Both the position numbers and the translations under genes were made by a program. A model generated the notes under the pieces. It saw only the letters and a list, made by a program, of their open reading frames with translations, ran no database searches and was not told the origin of the DNA. From assembly GCF_001636295.1 (NCBI RefSeq), contig NZ_CP014209.1, forward strand, positions 1,674,001-1,738,000: a DNA stretch of 64,000 nucleotides, in the 5' to 3' direction. Positions 1-7,790 of the stretch are shown one piece after another; the stretch's first letter is position 1, and each line of letters begins with the position of its first letter. This stretch comes from Isoptericola dokdonensis DS-3 (GTDB lineage: Bacteria > Actinomycetota > Actinomycetes > Actinomycetales > Cellulomonadaceae).

Positions 1-469
1 TCGCCCACTCGGCCACGGGCGTGAACCGCAGGTCGCGGTTCGTCACGATGCCGACGAGCTTGCCCGCGGCGTCCAGGACCGGGAACCCGGAGACGCGGAA
101 CTCGCCCGCGCGCTGGTCGAGCTGCTCGAGCGTCGCGTCCGGGCCGATCGTCACCGGGTTGTCGATGATGCCGGTCTGGGTGCGCTTGACGAGGTCGACC
201 TGCCGCGCCTGGTCCTCGATGGACAGGTTGCGGTGCAGGACCCCGAGCCCGCCCTGACGGGCCATCGCGATCGCCATGCGGGCCTCGGTGACGGTGTCCA
301 TCGCGGCGGAGACCAGCGGGACGCGCAGGGAGATCTCCCGGGTCAGCCGCGAGGTCGTGTCGATGTCCGACGGCGCGAGGTCCGAGTACCCCGGCAGCAG
401 CAGGACGTCGTCGTAGGTCAGGCCGAGGAATCCGAACGGGTCGTGCGCGGGCGAGGAGGTGTCCGTCAT
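1..469 (-). CDS. guaB: IMP dehydrogenase, N-terminal part (cut by window edge)
   Basis: Converts IMP to XMP with NAD+, the committed step of guanine nucleotide synthesis in the cytosol. The first 156 residues are present and the rest runs off the left edge. Residues about 13-30 (LTYDDVLLLPGYSDL) are the classic IMPDH amino-terminal signature. They are followed by VPLVSAAMDTVTEARMA and GGLGVLHRN, the first strands of the barrel. The segment from about residue 95 (VKRTQTGIIDNPVTIGP) begins the CBS-domain insert. The start is ATG at 469. A TAGACT hexamer lies at 476-481 on this strand, 6 nt before the ATG, and there is no Shine-Dalgarno, so the mRNA may be leaderless. Assignment is secure; only length is unknown. 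Confidence 0.96.
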   Translation of the reverse strand, partial: MTDTSSPAHDPFGFLGLTYDDVLLLPGYSDLAPSDIDTTSRLTREISLRVPLVSAAMDTVTEARMAIAMARQGGLGVLHRNLSIEDQARQVDLVKRTQTGIIDNPVTIGPDATLEQLDQRAGEFRVSGFPVLDAAGKLVGIVTNRDLRFTPVAEWA

Positions 470-560
470 GGCACGAGTCTACGGCGACGCCACGCACCCT
501 CCGGGGCGGTGTCCGTCACACGCGCGGGCCGGCGGCCGCGCCCTCCTGACCTGGCCGCGG

Positions 561-1658
561 TCAGGCCTCGACGACCTCGAGGATCTCGTGCAGCATGCCC
601 GTGAAGGACCGCACCCGCTGCACCTGGGGGGCCAGCGGCAGCTCGGCCGCGGCGTCGTCGCGGCGCAGCCCCACGAACACGGGCAGCTGGGGGAACCCCT
701 CGTGCACGGCGTGCACCAGGTCGAGGTCGGGACGCCGTTGGAGCGTGGCCAGGACGAGCGCCGCGGGCCGGACCATCGTGATGAGCTCGAGGGAGCGCCG
801 CACGCTCGCGGGGCCGGTGACGATCCGCGCCGTCTTGCCCTTCGCGGTGAGCGCCGCGGCCAGCGCGTGGGCGGACAGGGGCACGACCTCGTCCGGCGCC
901 GCGAAGATCAGCACGATGTTGCGCATGCGGCTCGGGTGGTTGGCGGGCGGGCCCCCGTTCTGCACCACCGCCTGCTCCAGCGCCTCGGTGAAGGTGCGCA
1001 GCGCCTGCAGCGCGGCGGTGGCGAGCACCAGCTCGGGCACGGCACCGGGCCCGGCGAGGACGGTCCGCTCCGCGAGCCGGCTCCACGCCGGGTCGACGAG
1101 CTGCGACCACCACAGGGCGGGGTCGCCGTTCACGGGGATGCGCAGCAGGTCGTCGCAGCGGGACTGGTCGTAGGCGAGGGCGGAGTCGACGACCGCGGAG
1201 ACCCGGCCGGACGTGTTCTGCCCGGCCGTACCGCCGGCGGCCGGTGCCCTGCTGCCCTGGCCGCCGCCGGGCAGGGCGCGCAGGTGCCCTCGTCCGCGGG
1301 CTGCGGCGTCGGCGGACTCGTCGGTCTCCGGGGCGGGTTCGCGCGGCACCGGCGGCTCGGCGCGGCGGGCGGCCTCGAGCTCCTCGACGTCGGCGGCGAG
1401 CGCCGCCTCGGCCGCGTCGACGGGTGCGACCCCCTCCAGCGTGAGCCGTCGCATGACGAGGAGCCGGGCGACGTCCTCCGGGGTGTAGCGGCGGTGCGAC
1501 CCGGCGGTCCGGTCCGACGGGCCGAGGCCGTAACGCCGGTCCCAGGTGCGCAGGGTCGCCGGGGCGACGCCGAGGCGGCGGGCCACCGCGGCGACCGCGA
1601 GCCCGGGACCCGACGTGCGAGCGCCCCCCGAGTCCTGGGCGGGTCGCGATGTGGTCAT
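561..1658 (-). CDS. MerR-family regulator with B12-binding-like C-terminal domain
   Basis: A 365-residue DNA-binding regulator. Residues about 20-75 form a MerR winged helix (VARRLGVAPATLRTWDRRYG, then GSHRRYTPEDVARL). A low-complexity Pro/Ala/Gly linker follows, then a helical segment from about 155 and an alpha/beta domain from about 245 that resembles the cobalamin-binding half of CarH/LitR regulators. The usual cobalamin-ligand pattern (E/D-x-H-x-x-G) is not evident; the equivalent stretch reads PDEVVPLSAHAL. It may therefore bind another ligand or none. I chose ATG at 1658 because the MerR fold begins soon after; an in-frame ATG at 1694 is also possible. It is divergent from the WhiB-type gene across about 200 bp. 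Target genes are unknown. Confidence 0.8.
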   Translation of the reverse strand: MTTSRPAQDSGGARTSGPGLAVAAVARRLGVAPATLRTWDRRYGLGPSDRTAGSHRRYTPEDVARLLVMRRLTLEGVAPVDAAEAALAADVEELEAARRAEPPVPREPAPETDESADAAARGRGHLRALPGGGQGSRAPAAGGTAGQNTSGRVSAVVDSALAYDQSRCDDLLRIPVNGDPALWWSQLVDPAWSRLAERTVLAGPGAVPELVLATAALQALRTFTEALEQAVVQNGGPPANHPSRMRNIVLIFAAPDEVVPLSAHALAAALTAKGKTARIVTGPASVRRSLELITMVRPAALVLATLQRRPDLDLVHAVHEGFPQLPVFVGLRRDDAAAELPLAPQVQRVRSFTGMLHEILEVVEA

Positions 1659-1824
1659 GCGTCGATTCTGCCCAGGGGTGCCCGGTGCCGCCACCGCGCC
1701 CCGCGGCGCGCCTTGATCCGGATCGATGAATCATGTCGAACCAGGTCAGGCGATGGGCAAAGCGGGGCGCAAGCCGGTCAGGGGGTGTCCAGCCTGTCCT
1801 GCATGCCCAACTTGCTCCCGGGCC

Positions 1825-1853
1825 TTGAACAACTTCTGCACAACTTGTAGGTT
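1825..1853 (+). promoter_or_regulatory. Predicted sigma-70-like promoter of the whiB-type gene
   Basis: TTGAAC (1825-1830) and TAGGTT (1848-1853) are 17 bp apart. The -10 ends 7 nt before the ATG at 1861, so transcription would start at or next to the start codon. The region also holds an imperfect inverted repeat (TTGAACAAC at 1825-1833 / GTTGTTCGA at 1851-1859) and repeated AACTT words at 1809, 1831 and 1842, which could be a regulator site. Confidence 0.55.
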
Positions 1854-1860
1854 GTTCGAC

Positions 1861-2151
1861 ATGACGGAGATCTCGAGACTGCCTGGGCCGGTCATGGAGC
1901 TGTGGGAGTGGCAGTACCAGGGTTCGTGCCGCGACGCGGACGACACCCTGTTCTTCCACCCCGAGGGCGAGCGGGGATCCACCCGCCGACGCCGGGCCGA
2001 GGCCGCCAAGGCCATCTGCCGGTCGTGCCCCGTGATGATGGAGTGCCGCGAGCAGTCGCTGCGCGTCCGCGAGCCCTACGGCGTCTGGGGCGGGCTCAGC
2101 GAGGACGAGCGCTCGGCGATCCTCGCCGGCCGCGAGCGCAAGACCGGCTGA
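1861..2151 (+). CDS. WhiB-family iron-sulfur regulator, WhiB3/WhiD type
   Basis: A 96-residue actinobacterial transcription factor that holds a 4Fe-4S cluster and works with the primary sigma factor. The four cluster cysteines are C23, C53, C56 and C62 (C-X29-C-X2-C-X5-C). The WhiB turn GVWGGLSEDER follows, then a basic C-terminus (GRERKTG). The sequence WEWQYQGSCR, then FFHPEGERG and REPYGVWGGL, matches the WhiB3/WhiD branch better than WhiB1 or WhiB2. In relatives that branch is linked to redox sensing and, in Streptomyces, late sporulation; its role here is inferred. The ATG at 1861 is preferred over upstream in-frame codons because a promoter -10 sits 7 nt before it and the family usually starts here. 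Confidence 0.92.
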   Translation: MTEISRLPGPVMELWEWQYQGSCRDADDTLFFHPEGERGSTRRRRAEAAKAICRSCPVMMECREQSLRVREPYGVWGGLSEDERSAILAGRERKTG

Positions 2152-2188
2152 CGCCACCCCGCGCAGCACCCCCGCGCACCCCGCACAG

Positions 2189-2226
2189 CACGAGGCCCCG
2201 CATCGATGACGATGCGGGGCCTCGTG
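2189..2226 (+). terminator. Perfect 17-bp hairpin, terminator after whiB-type gene
   Basis: Arms 2189-2205 and 2210-2226 are perfectly complementary (CACGAGGCCCCGCATCG and its complement) with a 4-nt loop. The hairpin is 38 nt beyond the WhiB stop. There is no clear T-tract, which is common for actinobacterial terminators. It lies between convergent genes, so it may act on both strands. Confidence 0.75.
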
Positions 2227-2249
2227 ACGTACCTACGTCGTGGGCTGGA

Positions 2250-2350
2250 TCAGCCGACGATCACGCTGTCGGCATCCCTGCGCCTCCGCTGCGGGCGAGC
2301 GCCTCGTTCCTCGGCCCTCACCCTTCGCTGCAGCCTCGGTCAGCCGACGA
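2250..2350. repeat. About 90-bp segment bounded by 11-bp direct repeats at the groES 3-prime end
   Basis: TCAGCCGACGA occurs at 2250-2260 and again at 2340-2350, where it contains the groES stop codon. The sequence between is GC-rich with no open gene. This could be a small insertion with a duplicated target, or a partial tail duplication of groES. The pattern is short, so chance is possible. Confidence 0.35.
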
Positions 2351-2636
2351 CGACCGCGAGGATGTCGCGCGACGACAGGACCAGGTAGTCCACGCCGCCG
2401 TACTTGACCTCGGTGCCGCCGTACTTGGAGTAGATGACCTTGTCGCCGACCTTGACGTCGACCGGGACACGGTTGCCCTGGTCGTCGAAACGGCCCTCGC
2501 CCACGGCCAGGACCTCGCCCTCCTGGGGCTTCTCCTTGGCGGTGTCCGGGATGACCAGGCCGGAAGCGGTCGTGGTCTCGGCCTCGACGGCCTTGACGAC
2601 GATCCGGTCCTCGAGCGGCTTGATGGGGACCGACAC
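2340..2636 (-). CDS. groES: Co-chaperonin GroES (Hsp10)
   Basis: A 98-residue subunit of the heptameric lid that caps GroEL during ATP-driven protein folding. Diagnostic stretches are [11 protein letters not shown] near the N-terminus, [18 protein letters not shown] (the mobile loop, residues about 23-41), [15 protein letters not shown] and the C-terminal DILAVV. The start is GTG at 2636 with a strong AAGGAGGT Shine-Dalgarno 5 nt upstream. No groEL follows: the next thing downstream is the hairpin of the convergent WhiB gene, so groES is a single-gene unit here and its partner must lie elsewhere. A CIRCE operator precedes it. Confidence 0.97.
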   Translation of the reverse strand: MSVPIKPLEDRIVVKAVEAETTTASGLVIPDTAKEKPQEGEVLAVGEGRFDDQGNRVPVDVKVGDKVIYSKYGGTEVKYGGVDYLVLSSRDILAVVVG

Positions 2637-2732
2637 GTCGGACCTCCTTGTTCGCGATGACTAGCTGGACTGGGACGCGCCCGAGCGCTGTCCGTCGTCG
2701 CGGGTGCCGGCACAGCGAGTGCGCTGGGACCA

Positions 2733-2761
2733 AATCTAGGCAGCGGTTAGCACTCTGACAA
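2733..2761 (-). promoter_or_regulatory. groES promoter
   Basis: On the minus strand TTGTCA (2756-2761) is followed by exactly 17 bp and TAGATT (2733-2738). The -35 element falls inside the CIRCE spacer, so a repressor bound there would block RNA polymerase. Confidence 0.75.
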
Positions 2762-2773
2762 GTCGAGTGCCAA
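2747..2773. promoter_or_regulatory. CIRCE heat-shock operator (HrcA site)
   Basis: TTAGCACTC-N9-GAGTGCCAA matches the CIRCE consensus TTAGCACTC-N9-GAGTGCTAA with one mismatch, in the right arm. HrcA binds this element to repress chaperonin genes in many bacteria. It also lies 25 bp before the divergent methyltransferase gene. Confidence 0.9.
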
Positions 2774-2798
2774 CAGGTGGACCTGAGACGATGGAGAG

Positions 2799-4055
2799 AT
2801 GGACCCCTCGTCGCTCGCCAAGCTGCTCAGCCCCGAGGGCTGGGCGCTGGTCAACGCCCTGCCCCCGTACGACGAGGACCGCGCGATGGCCCTGGCCACG
2901 CGGCTGCGGGCCGAGGGAGTGGACCCGGACCTCGCCGCTGCGGCGCTCACCCAGTCCCGGCTGCGGGCCAAGGCCCGGGCCAAGCTCGGCGCGTTCGCCG
3001 ACGGCATGCTCTTCACCCCCGACGGCGTCGAGCAGGCCACCCGGCTGGTCGTGGCCGCGCTGCACGCCCGCCGCTACCTCGCGGCCGGCGTGACGAAGGT
3101 CGCGGACCTCACCAGCGGCATCGGCGCGGACGCCCTCGCGTTCGCGGGCGTGGGCCTGCAGGTGCTCGCCACCGACGTCGACGAGGCCACGGCCGCGCTG
3201 GCGACCGTGAACCTGCGGGCGTTCCCCGAGGCGGAGGTGCGCCACGCCGACGGGCTGACCCTCGACCTGCACGCCGAGGGCGTCGACGGCGTCTACGCCG
3301 ACCCGGCCCGGCGCACCCGCGGCGGCAAGCGCATCTTCGACCCGGCCGCCTACGCTCCCCCGCTCGACGCCGTGTGGGCGCTGCGCGCGCAGGTGCCCGC
3401 CCTCGGCATCAAGGTGGGGCCGGGCGTCCCGCACGCCGGGCTGCCCGCCGACGCCGAGACGCAGTGGGTGTCGGTGGACGGCGACGTCGTCGAGGCCGGG
3501 CTGTGGTTCGGCCCGCTGGCACCGGCCGGGCCCGGCCGGTCCGCCCTCGTGCTCCGCTCGACGGCCGGAACCGGGCAGGGCGACGGTGCGACGGCCCCGG
3601 GCACCGTCGGCAGGACGCTGCGCACGGGTCCGGACGACGTCGACCTCGTGCCGGACGTCGGCGCCGTCGGCGGCTACCTCTACGAGCCGGACGGTGCCGT
3701 CGTGCGCGCCGGTCTGGTCGCGCACGCCGCGGCCGAGCTCGGCGGACGGCTGGTGGACCGCACCATCGCCTACGTCACGACCGACTCCCCCGCCGACGCC
3801 CCGCGACCGGGCGAGGCGGCGCTGGCCACCGGCTACCGGGTGCTCGACGTCATGCCGTTCAACCTGAAGAAGCTCAAGGCGTACCTGCGCGAGCGCGGCG
3901 TGGGCAGCCTGACCGTGAAGAAGCGGGGCACCGCCGTCACCCCCGAGCAGCTGCGTGCCCAGCTCGCGCTGTCCGGCGACGCCGCGGCGACGGTCGTGCT
4001 CACCCGGGTCGACGGGCGTCAGCACGTGCTCGTCGTGGAGCCGCTCGGCGCCTGA
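2799..4055 (+). CDS. Class I SAM-dependent methyltransferase with THUMP-like C-terminus
   Basis: A 418-residue predicted RNA or protein methyltransferase found widely in actinobacteria. Residues about 100-112 (KVADLTSGIGADA) are the glycine-rich SAM-binding motif I, and ATDVDEAT (about 124-131) carries the acidic residue that binds the ribose. A YADPARR stretch (about 166-172) lies where the catalytic motif IV of N-methyltransferases is expected. The C-terminal part (about 345-418, VLDVMPFNLKKLKAYL and TVKKRG) is the THUMP-like region thought to contact nucleic acid. Substrate is unknown. The start ATG at 2799 has GACGAT 6 nt upstream and only a weak Shine-Dalgarno, suggesting a leaderless transcript. 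It is divergent from groES. Confidence 0.85.
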   Translation: MDPSSLAKLLSPEGWALVNALPPYDEDRAMALATRLRAEGVDPDLAAAALTQSRLRAKARAKLGAFADGMLFTPDGVEQATRLVVAALHARRYLAAGVTKVADLTSGIGADALAFAGVGLQVLATDVDEATAALATVNLRAFPEAEVRHADGLTLDLHAEGVDGVYADPARRTRGGKRIFDPAAYAPPLDAVWALRAQVPALGIKVGPGVPHAGLPADAETQWVSVDGDVVEAGLWFGPLAPAGPGRSALVLRSTAGTGQGDGATAPGTVGRTLRTGPDDVDLVPDVGAVGGYLYEPDGAVVRAGLVAHAAAELGGRLVDRTIAYVTTDSPADAPRPGEAALATGYRVLDVMPFNLKKLKAYLRERGVGSLTVKKRGTAVTPEQLRAQLALSGDAAATVVLTRVDGRQHVLVVEPLGA

Positions 4056-4116
4056 CCTCCCGGGCGCGACCCGCGGCCCGGCAGCAGCCCGGCGACCGGC
4101 GTGGAACGATGTCCGC

Positions 4117-5265
4117 ATGGTCCTGGAGTTCGCGTCGTCACCCCGGTCGAGCGTCGGCCTGGAGTGGGAGCTGGCGCTCGTCGACGCCGACTCGGGCAAC
4201 CTGCGCCAGGTGGCCCCGGCCGCGATGGCCGCCCTCGCGGGAGATCCGCGCGCCGCGCACGTCAAGCCGGAGTTCCTGCGCAACACGCTCGAGGTCGTCT
4301 CGGGCGTGTGCACGACGATCGGGCAGGCGACCGACGACATCGCCGCCGGGGTCGCCGCCATCCAGGACGTCATCTCCCCCATGCGGGCCGAGCTCATGGG
4401 CGCGGGCACGCACCCGTTCGCGCACTGGTCCCAGCAGCAGGTCACCGACAAGGAGCGGTACGCCACCGTGGTGGACCGCACCCAGGTGTGGGGCCGCCAG
4501 CAGGTCGTCTACGGGGTGCACGTGCACGTCGGGATCGAGGACCGCGACAAGGTGCTGCCGATCGTGCGCTCCCTGCTCGTGTACGTCGCGCACCTGCAGG
4601 CGCTGTCGGCGTCGTCGCCGTTCTGGGAGGCCGCCGACACCGGGTACGCCTCCATGCGCGCCCTGCTCTTCCAGCAGCTCCCCACCGCCGGGCTGCCGTA
4701 CCAGTTCGCGCAGTGGCACGAGCTGGAGCGCTACGTCGACGACATGCTCCGCACCGGCGTCATCGACGACTTCACGGAGGTCCGCTGGGACGTGCGCCCG
4801 GCCCCGCACTTCGGCACGGTGGAGGTGCGGATCTGCGACGGCACCTCCAACCTGCGCGAGCTCGCCGCGCTGGGCGCCCTGGTGCACTGCCTCGTCGAGC
4901 ACCTGTCGACGCTGCTCGACGAGGGCCGCCCGCTGCCCACGATGCCGCGCTGGTACGTGCACGAGAACAAGTGGCGTGCCGCCCGCTACGGGCTGGACGC
5001 GATCATCATCCTCGACGAGGACGGGAACGAGGAGCTGGTCACGGACGCGACGTCCCGGCTGCTGGACGACCTCGCCCCCGTCGCGGCGCGGCTCGGCTGC
5101 TCCGCCGAGCTCGACGGCGTACGCGACATCCTCCGGCTCGGCGCGTCCTACCAGCGCCAGCGCGCGGTGGCCGCCGCGCACGGCGCGGGGCAGCCCGCCC
5201 TGGAGGCCGTCGTGGCCTCGCTCGTGGCCGAGCTGCGCGCCGGCCGCCCGCTGCCGTCGGCCTGA
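4117..5265 (+). CDS. Carboxylate-amine ligase / glutamate-cysteine ligase, GCS2 (YbdK) family
   Basis: A 382-residue ATP-dependent ligase of the family that joins the gamma-carboxyl of glutamate to an amine such as cysteine. Visible family marks are GLEWELALVD near residue 15 (metal-binding acidic strand), YGVHVHVGIEDRD near 130 and TVEVRICDGTSN near 236. Actinobacteria usually use mycothiol rather than glutathione, so the physiological product is uncertain. The start ATG at 4117 was chosen because homology begins there and AACGAT lies 6 nt upstream; earlier in-frame codons overlap the methyltransferase. It converges on tsaD with a 19-bp gap. Confidence 0.82.
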   Translation: MVLEFASSPRSSVGLEWELALVDADSGNLRQVAPAAMAALAGDPRAAHVKPEFLRNTLEVVSGVCTTIGQATDDIAAGVAAIQDVISPMRAELMGAGTHPFAHWSQQQVTDKERYATVVDRTQVWGRQQVVYGVHVHVGIEDRDKVLPIVRSLLVYVAHLQALSASSPFWEAADTGYASMRALLFQQLPTAGLPYQFAQWHELERYVDDMLRTGVIDDFTEVRWDVRPAPHFGTVEVRICDGTSNLRELAALGALVHCLVEHLSTLLDEGRPLPTMPRWYVHENKWRAARYGLDAIIILDEDGNEELVTDATSRLLDDLAPVAARLGCSAELDGVRDILRLGASYQRQRAVAAAHGAGQPALEAVVASLVAELRAGRPLPSA

Positions 5266-5284
5266 GGGCACCCGCCGCGAAGGC

Positions 5285-6334
5285 TCAGACGGTGACGATC
5301 GCCATCGGCATGGACGAGTCGACGGGGATGTCGAGGTCGGACGGCGCGACGCCGGCCCGCACGACGGCCGACCCGAGCGCGGCGATCATCGCGCCGTTGT
5401 CGGTGCAGTAGCGCAGCGGCGGGATCCGCAGGTCGATGTCGGCGGCGGCGCAGCGCTCGGCGGCCATGTCGCGCAGCTGGCTGTTGGCGGAGAACCCGCC
5501 GCCGATGACGAGGGTGTCGACGTCGTGGGCCTGGCAGGCCGCGATCGTCTTGGCGGTGAGGACGTCCGCGACCGCGGCGGCGAACGACGCGGCGACGTCG
5601 TGCAGGGGGATCTCCTGCCCGGCGTCCTGGCGGGCCTCGACCCAGCGCGCGACGGCCGTCTTCAGCCCGGAGAACGAGAAGTCGTAGGCGTGCCTCTCCT
5701 GGTCCTTGCGCGCGGTGAGGCCGCGGGGGAACCGGATGGCCTCGGGGTCGCCCTCGCGGGCGAGGCGGTCGATGTGCGGGCCGCCCGGGTAGGGCAGGCC
5801 GAGGAGGCGGCCGACCTTGTCGAACGCCTCGCCGGCGGCGTCGTCGAGGGTGGAGCCGAGCTCGGTGACCTTCGTGGCGACGTCCTCGACGAGCATGAGG
5901 GTGCTGTGCCCGCCGGAGACGACGAGCGCCATCGAGCGGCCGGGGAACGGCCCGTCGACGAGCTGGTTGACGGCGGCGTGCCCGATGACGTGGTTGACGC
6001 CGTACAGCGGCTTGCCCAGGCCGATGGACAGCGCCTTGGCGGCGGACGCCCCGATGGTGAGCGGGCCGACGAGCCCCGGTCCCGCGGTGACGGCGACGGC
6101 GTCCACCTCGGACAGGTCGACGTCGGCCTCGCCGAGCGCACGACGGATGGTGGGGACCATCGCCTCGAGGTGGGCGCGGCTGGCGACCTCGGGGATGATC
6201 CCGCCGTAGCGCGCGTGCTCGTCCATGGAGGAGGCCACGGCGTCGAAGAGGAGGGTGTCGCCACGGACCAGCGCCACGCCGGTCTCGTCGCAGGACGTCT
6301 CGATGCCGAGGACCAGGGGGTCGCCGTTCGTCAT
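5285..6334 (-). CDS. tsaD: tRNA threonylcarbamoyladenosine synthase subunit TsaD
   Basis: Transfers the threonylcarbamoyl group from TC-AMP to A37 of ANN-decoding tRNAs, working with TsaB and TsaE. It is 349 residues long, normal for the family. The metal ligands H115 and H119 are seen in [22 protein letters not shown] at the N-terminus and VVSGGHSTL in the middle are ASKHA-fold phosphate-binding loops, and CTDNGAMIA near the C-terminus is conserved. I chose ATG at 6334, with CAAGAT exactly 6 nt upstream; GTG at 6340 is an alternative. tsaB, tsaE and rimI, its usual neighbours, are 14-16 kb away on the same strand with the urea island between. Confidence 0.96.
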   Translation of the reverse strand: MTNGDPLVLGIETSCDETGVALVRGDTLLFDAVASSMDEHARYGGIIPEVASRAHLEAMVPTIRRALGEADVDLSEVDAVAVTAGPGLVGPLTIGASAAKALSIGLGKPLYGVNHVIGHAAVNQLVDGPFPGRSMALVVSGGHSTLMLVEDVATKVTELGSTLDDAAGEAFDKVGRLLGLPYPGGPHIDRLAREGDPEAIRFPRGLTARKDQERHAYDFSFSGLKTAVARWVEARQDAGQEIPLHDVAASFAAAVADVLTAKTIAACQAHDVDTLVIGGGFSANSQLRDMAAERCAAADIDLRIPPLRYCTDNGAMIAALGSAVVRAGVAPSDLDIPVDSSMPMAIVTV

Positions 6335-6400
6335 GGACACATCTTGTCACCGCGCGGCCTCACGGCCGTCCGTCCCGGATGGTGAGACCGGACAAAAAGG

Positions 6401-6416
6401 GAAACAGGATGGTTAC
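6401..6416 (+). promoter_or_regulatory. GlnR-like half-site pair upstream of urtA
   Basis: GAAAC (6401-6405), six bases, then GTTAC (6412-6416). Actinobacterial GlnR boxes alternate GTNAC and GAAAC-type half-sites at six-base spacing, so this fits the b1-a2 part of such a box. The next half-site positions on either side are poor matches. GlnR control of urea uptake and urease is known in related actinobacteria; here it is inferred from sequence only. Confidence 0.45.
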
Positions 6417-6448
6417 ACGCGGAGCATCCGTCGGACACGTCGGCGTAC

Positions 6449-6468
6449 TTAGGTTCATCTGAACCTAA
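6449..6468. promoter_or_regulatory. 20-bp perfect palindromic operator candidate before urtA
   Basis: TTAGGTTCA-TC-TGAACCTAA: nine-base arms with no mismatch, ending 36 bp before the urtA ATG. The outer seven bases of each arm equal those of DtxR/IdeR iron boxes (TTAGGTTAG.CTAACCTAA), but the arms diverge at the centre and the spacing is one base longer. A metal- or nitrogen-responsive repressor could bind here; I cannot name it. Confidence 0.6.
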
Positions 6469-6504
6469 CCGGCCCGTCCCGGGCCCGACCGAACGGAGCA
6501 AGTC

Positions 6505-7776
6505 ATGCGTCACCGTCCGACGTCACGTCCCGCGGCGCGGCTCGCCGTCACCTCGCTCGCGGCCCTCTCCGTCCTGTCCCTCGCCGCGTGCGGCGCCCAG
6601 GTGGACTCCCCCCAGACCGAGGGCTCCGCCTCGGCCGCCGGCAGCTGCGTCGACACCTCCGGCGACAGCGTCAAGGTCGGCTTCCTCAACTCGCTGTCCG
6701 GCACCATGGCGATCTCCGAGCAGACCGTCCACGACTCCCTCCAGCTCGCCGCCGCCGAGATCAACGCCGACGGCGGGGTGCTCGGCAAGCAGCTCGAGAT
6801 CGTCACCGAGGACGGCCAGTCCGAACCCACCGTCTTCGCCGAGAAGGCCACCAAGCTCATCACCAGCGACTGCGTCGCCGCCGTCTTCGGCGGCTGGACC
6901 TCCGCCTCCCGCAAGGCGATGCTCCCCGTCTTCGAGTCCAACGACTCGCTGCTGTTCTACCCCGTGCAGTACGAGGGCCTCGAGTCCTCCCCCAACATCT
7001 TCTACACCGGCGCGACCACCAACCAGCAGATCGTCCCCGCGCTCGACTACCTCGCCGAGCAGGGCGTCACCTCGCTGTTCCTCGTCGGGTCCGACTACGT
7101 CTTCCCCCGCACCGCGAACAAGATCATCAACGCCTACGCGCAGGCCCACGGCATCGAGATCGTCGGCGAGGAGTACGCCCCCCTCGGCCACACCGACTTC
7201 TCCACCATCGTCAACAAGGTCAAGTCCGCCGACGCCGACGCCGTGTTCAACACCCTCAACGGCGACTCCAACGTCGCGTTCTTCAAGGAGTACACGAACG
7301 CCGGGCTCTCCGCCGAGGACATGCCCGTGCTGTCCGTGTCCATCGCGGAGGAGGAGATCGGCGGCATCGGCGTCGAGAACGTCGTCGGCCAGCTCACCGC
7401 CTGGAACTACTACGAGACGGTCGAGAGCCCCGAGAACGCCGCGTTCGTCGAGGCGTTCAAGGCGGAGTACGGGCAGGACCGCCCCACCTCCGACCCGATG
7501 GAGGCCGCCTACACCTCGCTCTACCTGTGGCGCGAGATGGTCGAGAAGGCCGAGTCGTTCGCCGTCGCGGACGTCCAGGAGGCCGCCGACGGCGTCACCT
7601 ACGACGCGCCCGAGGGCACCGTCGTCGTGGACGGCGACAACCACCACATCTCCAAGACCTCGCTCGTCGGCAAGATCGGCGACGACGGCCTCATCCACAC
7701 CGAGTGGAGCTCCGAGGAGCCCATCGAGCCCGACCCGTACCTCGAGGGCTACGACTGGGCCGACGGCCTGTCCTGA
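6505..7776 (+). CDS. urtA: Urea ABC transporter substrate-binding lipoprotein
   Basis: Captures urea outside the cell and delivers it to UrtBC. It has 423 residues. A basic N-terminus and hydrophobic stretch lead to the lipobox LAAC with C29 as the predicted lipid anchor, so it is tethered to the outer face of the membrane. The mature protein shows the UrtA/FmdD pattern: KVGFLNSLSGTMAISE, FGGWTSASRKAMLPVFE, FYPVQYEGLESSPNIFY, VGSDYVFPRTANKI and the C-terminal SSEEPIEPDPYLEGYDW. A GGAGC Shine-Dalgarno precedes the ATG. It opens an operon whose genes overlap or are separated by 28 bp or less; predicted GlnR-like and palindromic sites are upstream. Confidence 0.96.
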   Translation: MRHRPTSRPAARLAVTSLAALSVLSLAACGAQVDSPQTEGSASAAGSCVDTSGDSVKVGFLNSLSGTMAISEQTVHDSLQLAAAEINADGGVLGKQLEIVTEDGQSEPTVFAEKATKLITSDCVAAVFGGWTSASRKAMLPVFESNDSLLFYPVQYEGLESSPNIFYTGATTNQQIVPALDYLAEQGVTSLFLVGSDYVFPRTANKIINAYAQAHGIEIVGEEYAPLGHTDFSTIVNKVKSADADAVFNTLNGDSNVAFFKEYTNAGLSAEDMPVLSVSIAEEEIGGIGVENVVGQLTAWNYYETVESPENAAFVEAFKAEYGQDRPTSDPMEAAYTSLYLWREMVEKAESFAVADVQEAADGVTYDAPEGTVVVDGDNHHISKTSLVGKIGDDGLIHTEWSSEEPIEPDPYLEGYDWADGLS

Positions 7777-7790
7777 CGAAGGGGCCGACG

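Noticed and set aside
2777..6385. Very long open frames antisense to or shifted against known genes
   Set aside because: High GC leaves off-frame strands open. These translate to Arg/Ala/Pro-rich sequence with no motifs, while the opposite or alternative frame encodes recognised proteins.
6449..6468. True DtxR/IdeR iron box
   Set aside because: The arm ends match, but the centre and overall length differ from the 19-bp consensus and the operon has no iron function. Kept only as an unnamed operator.
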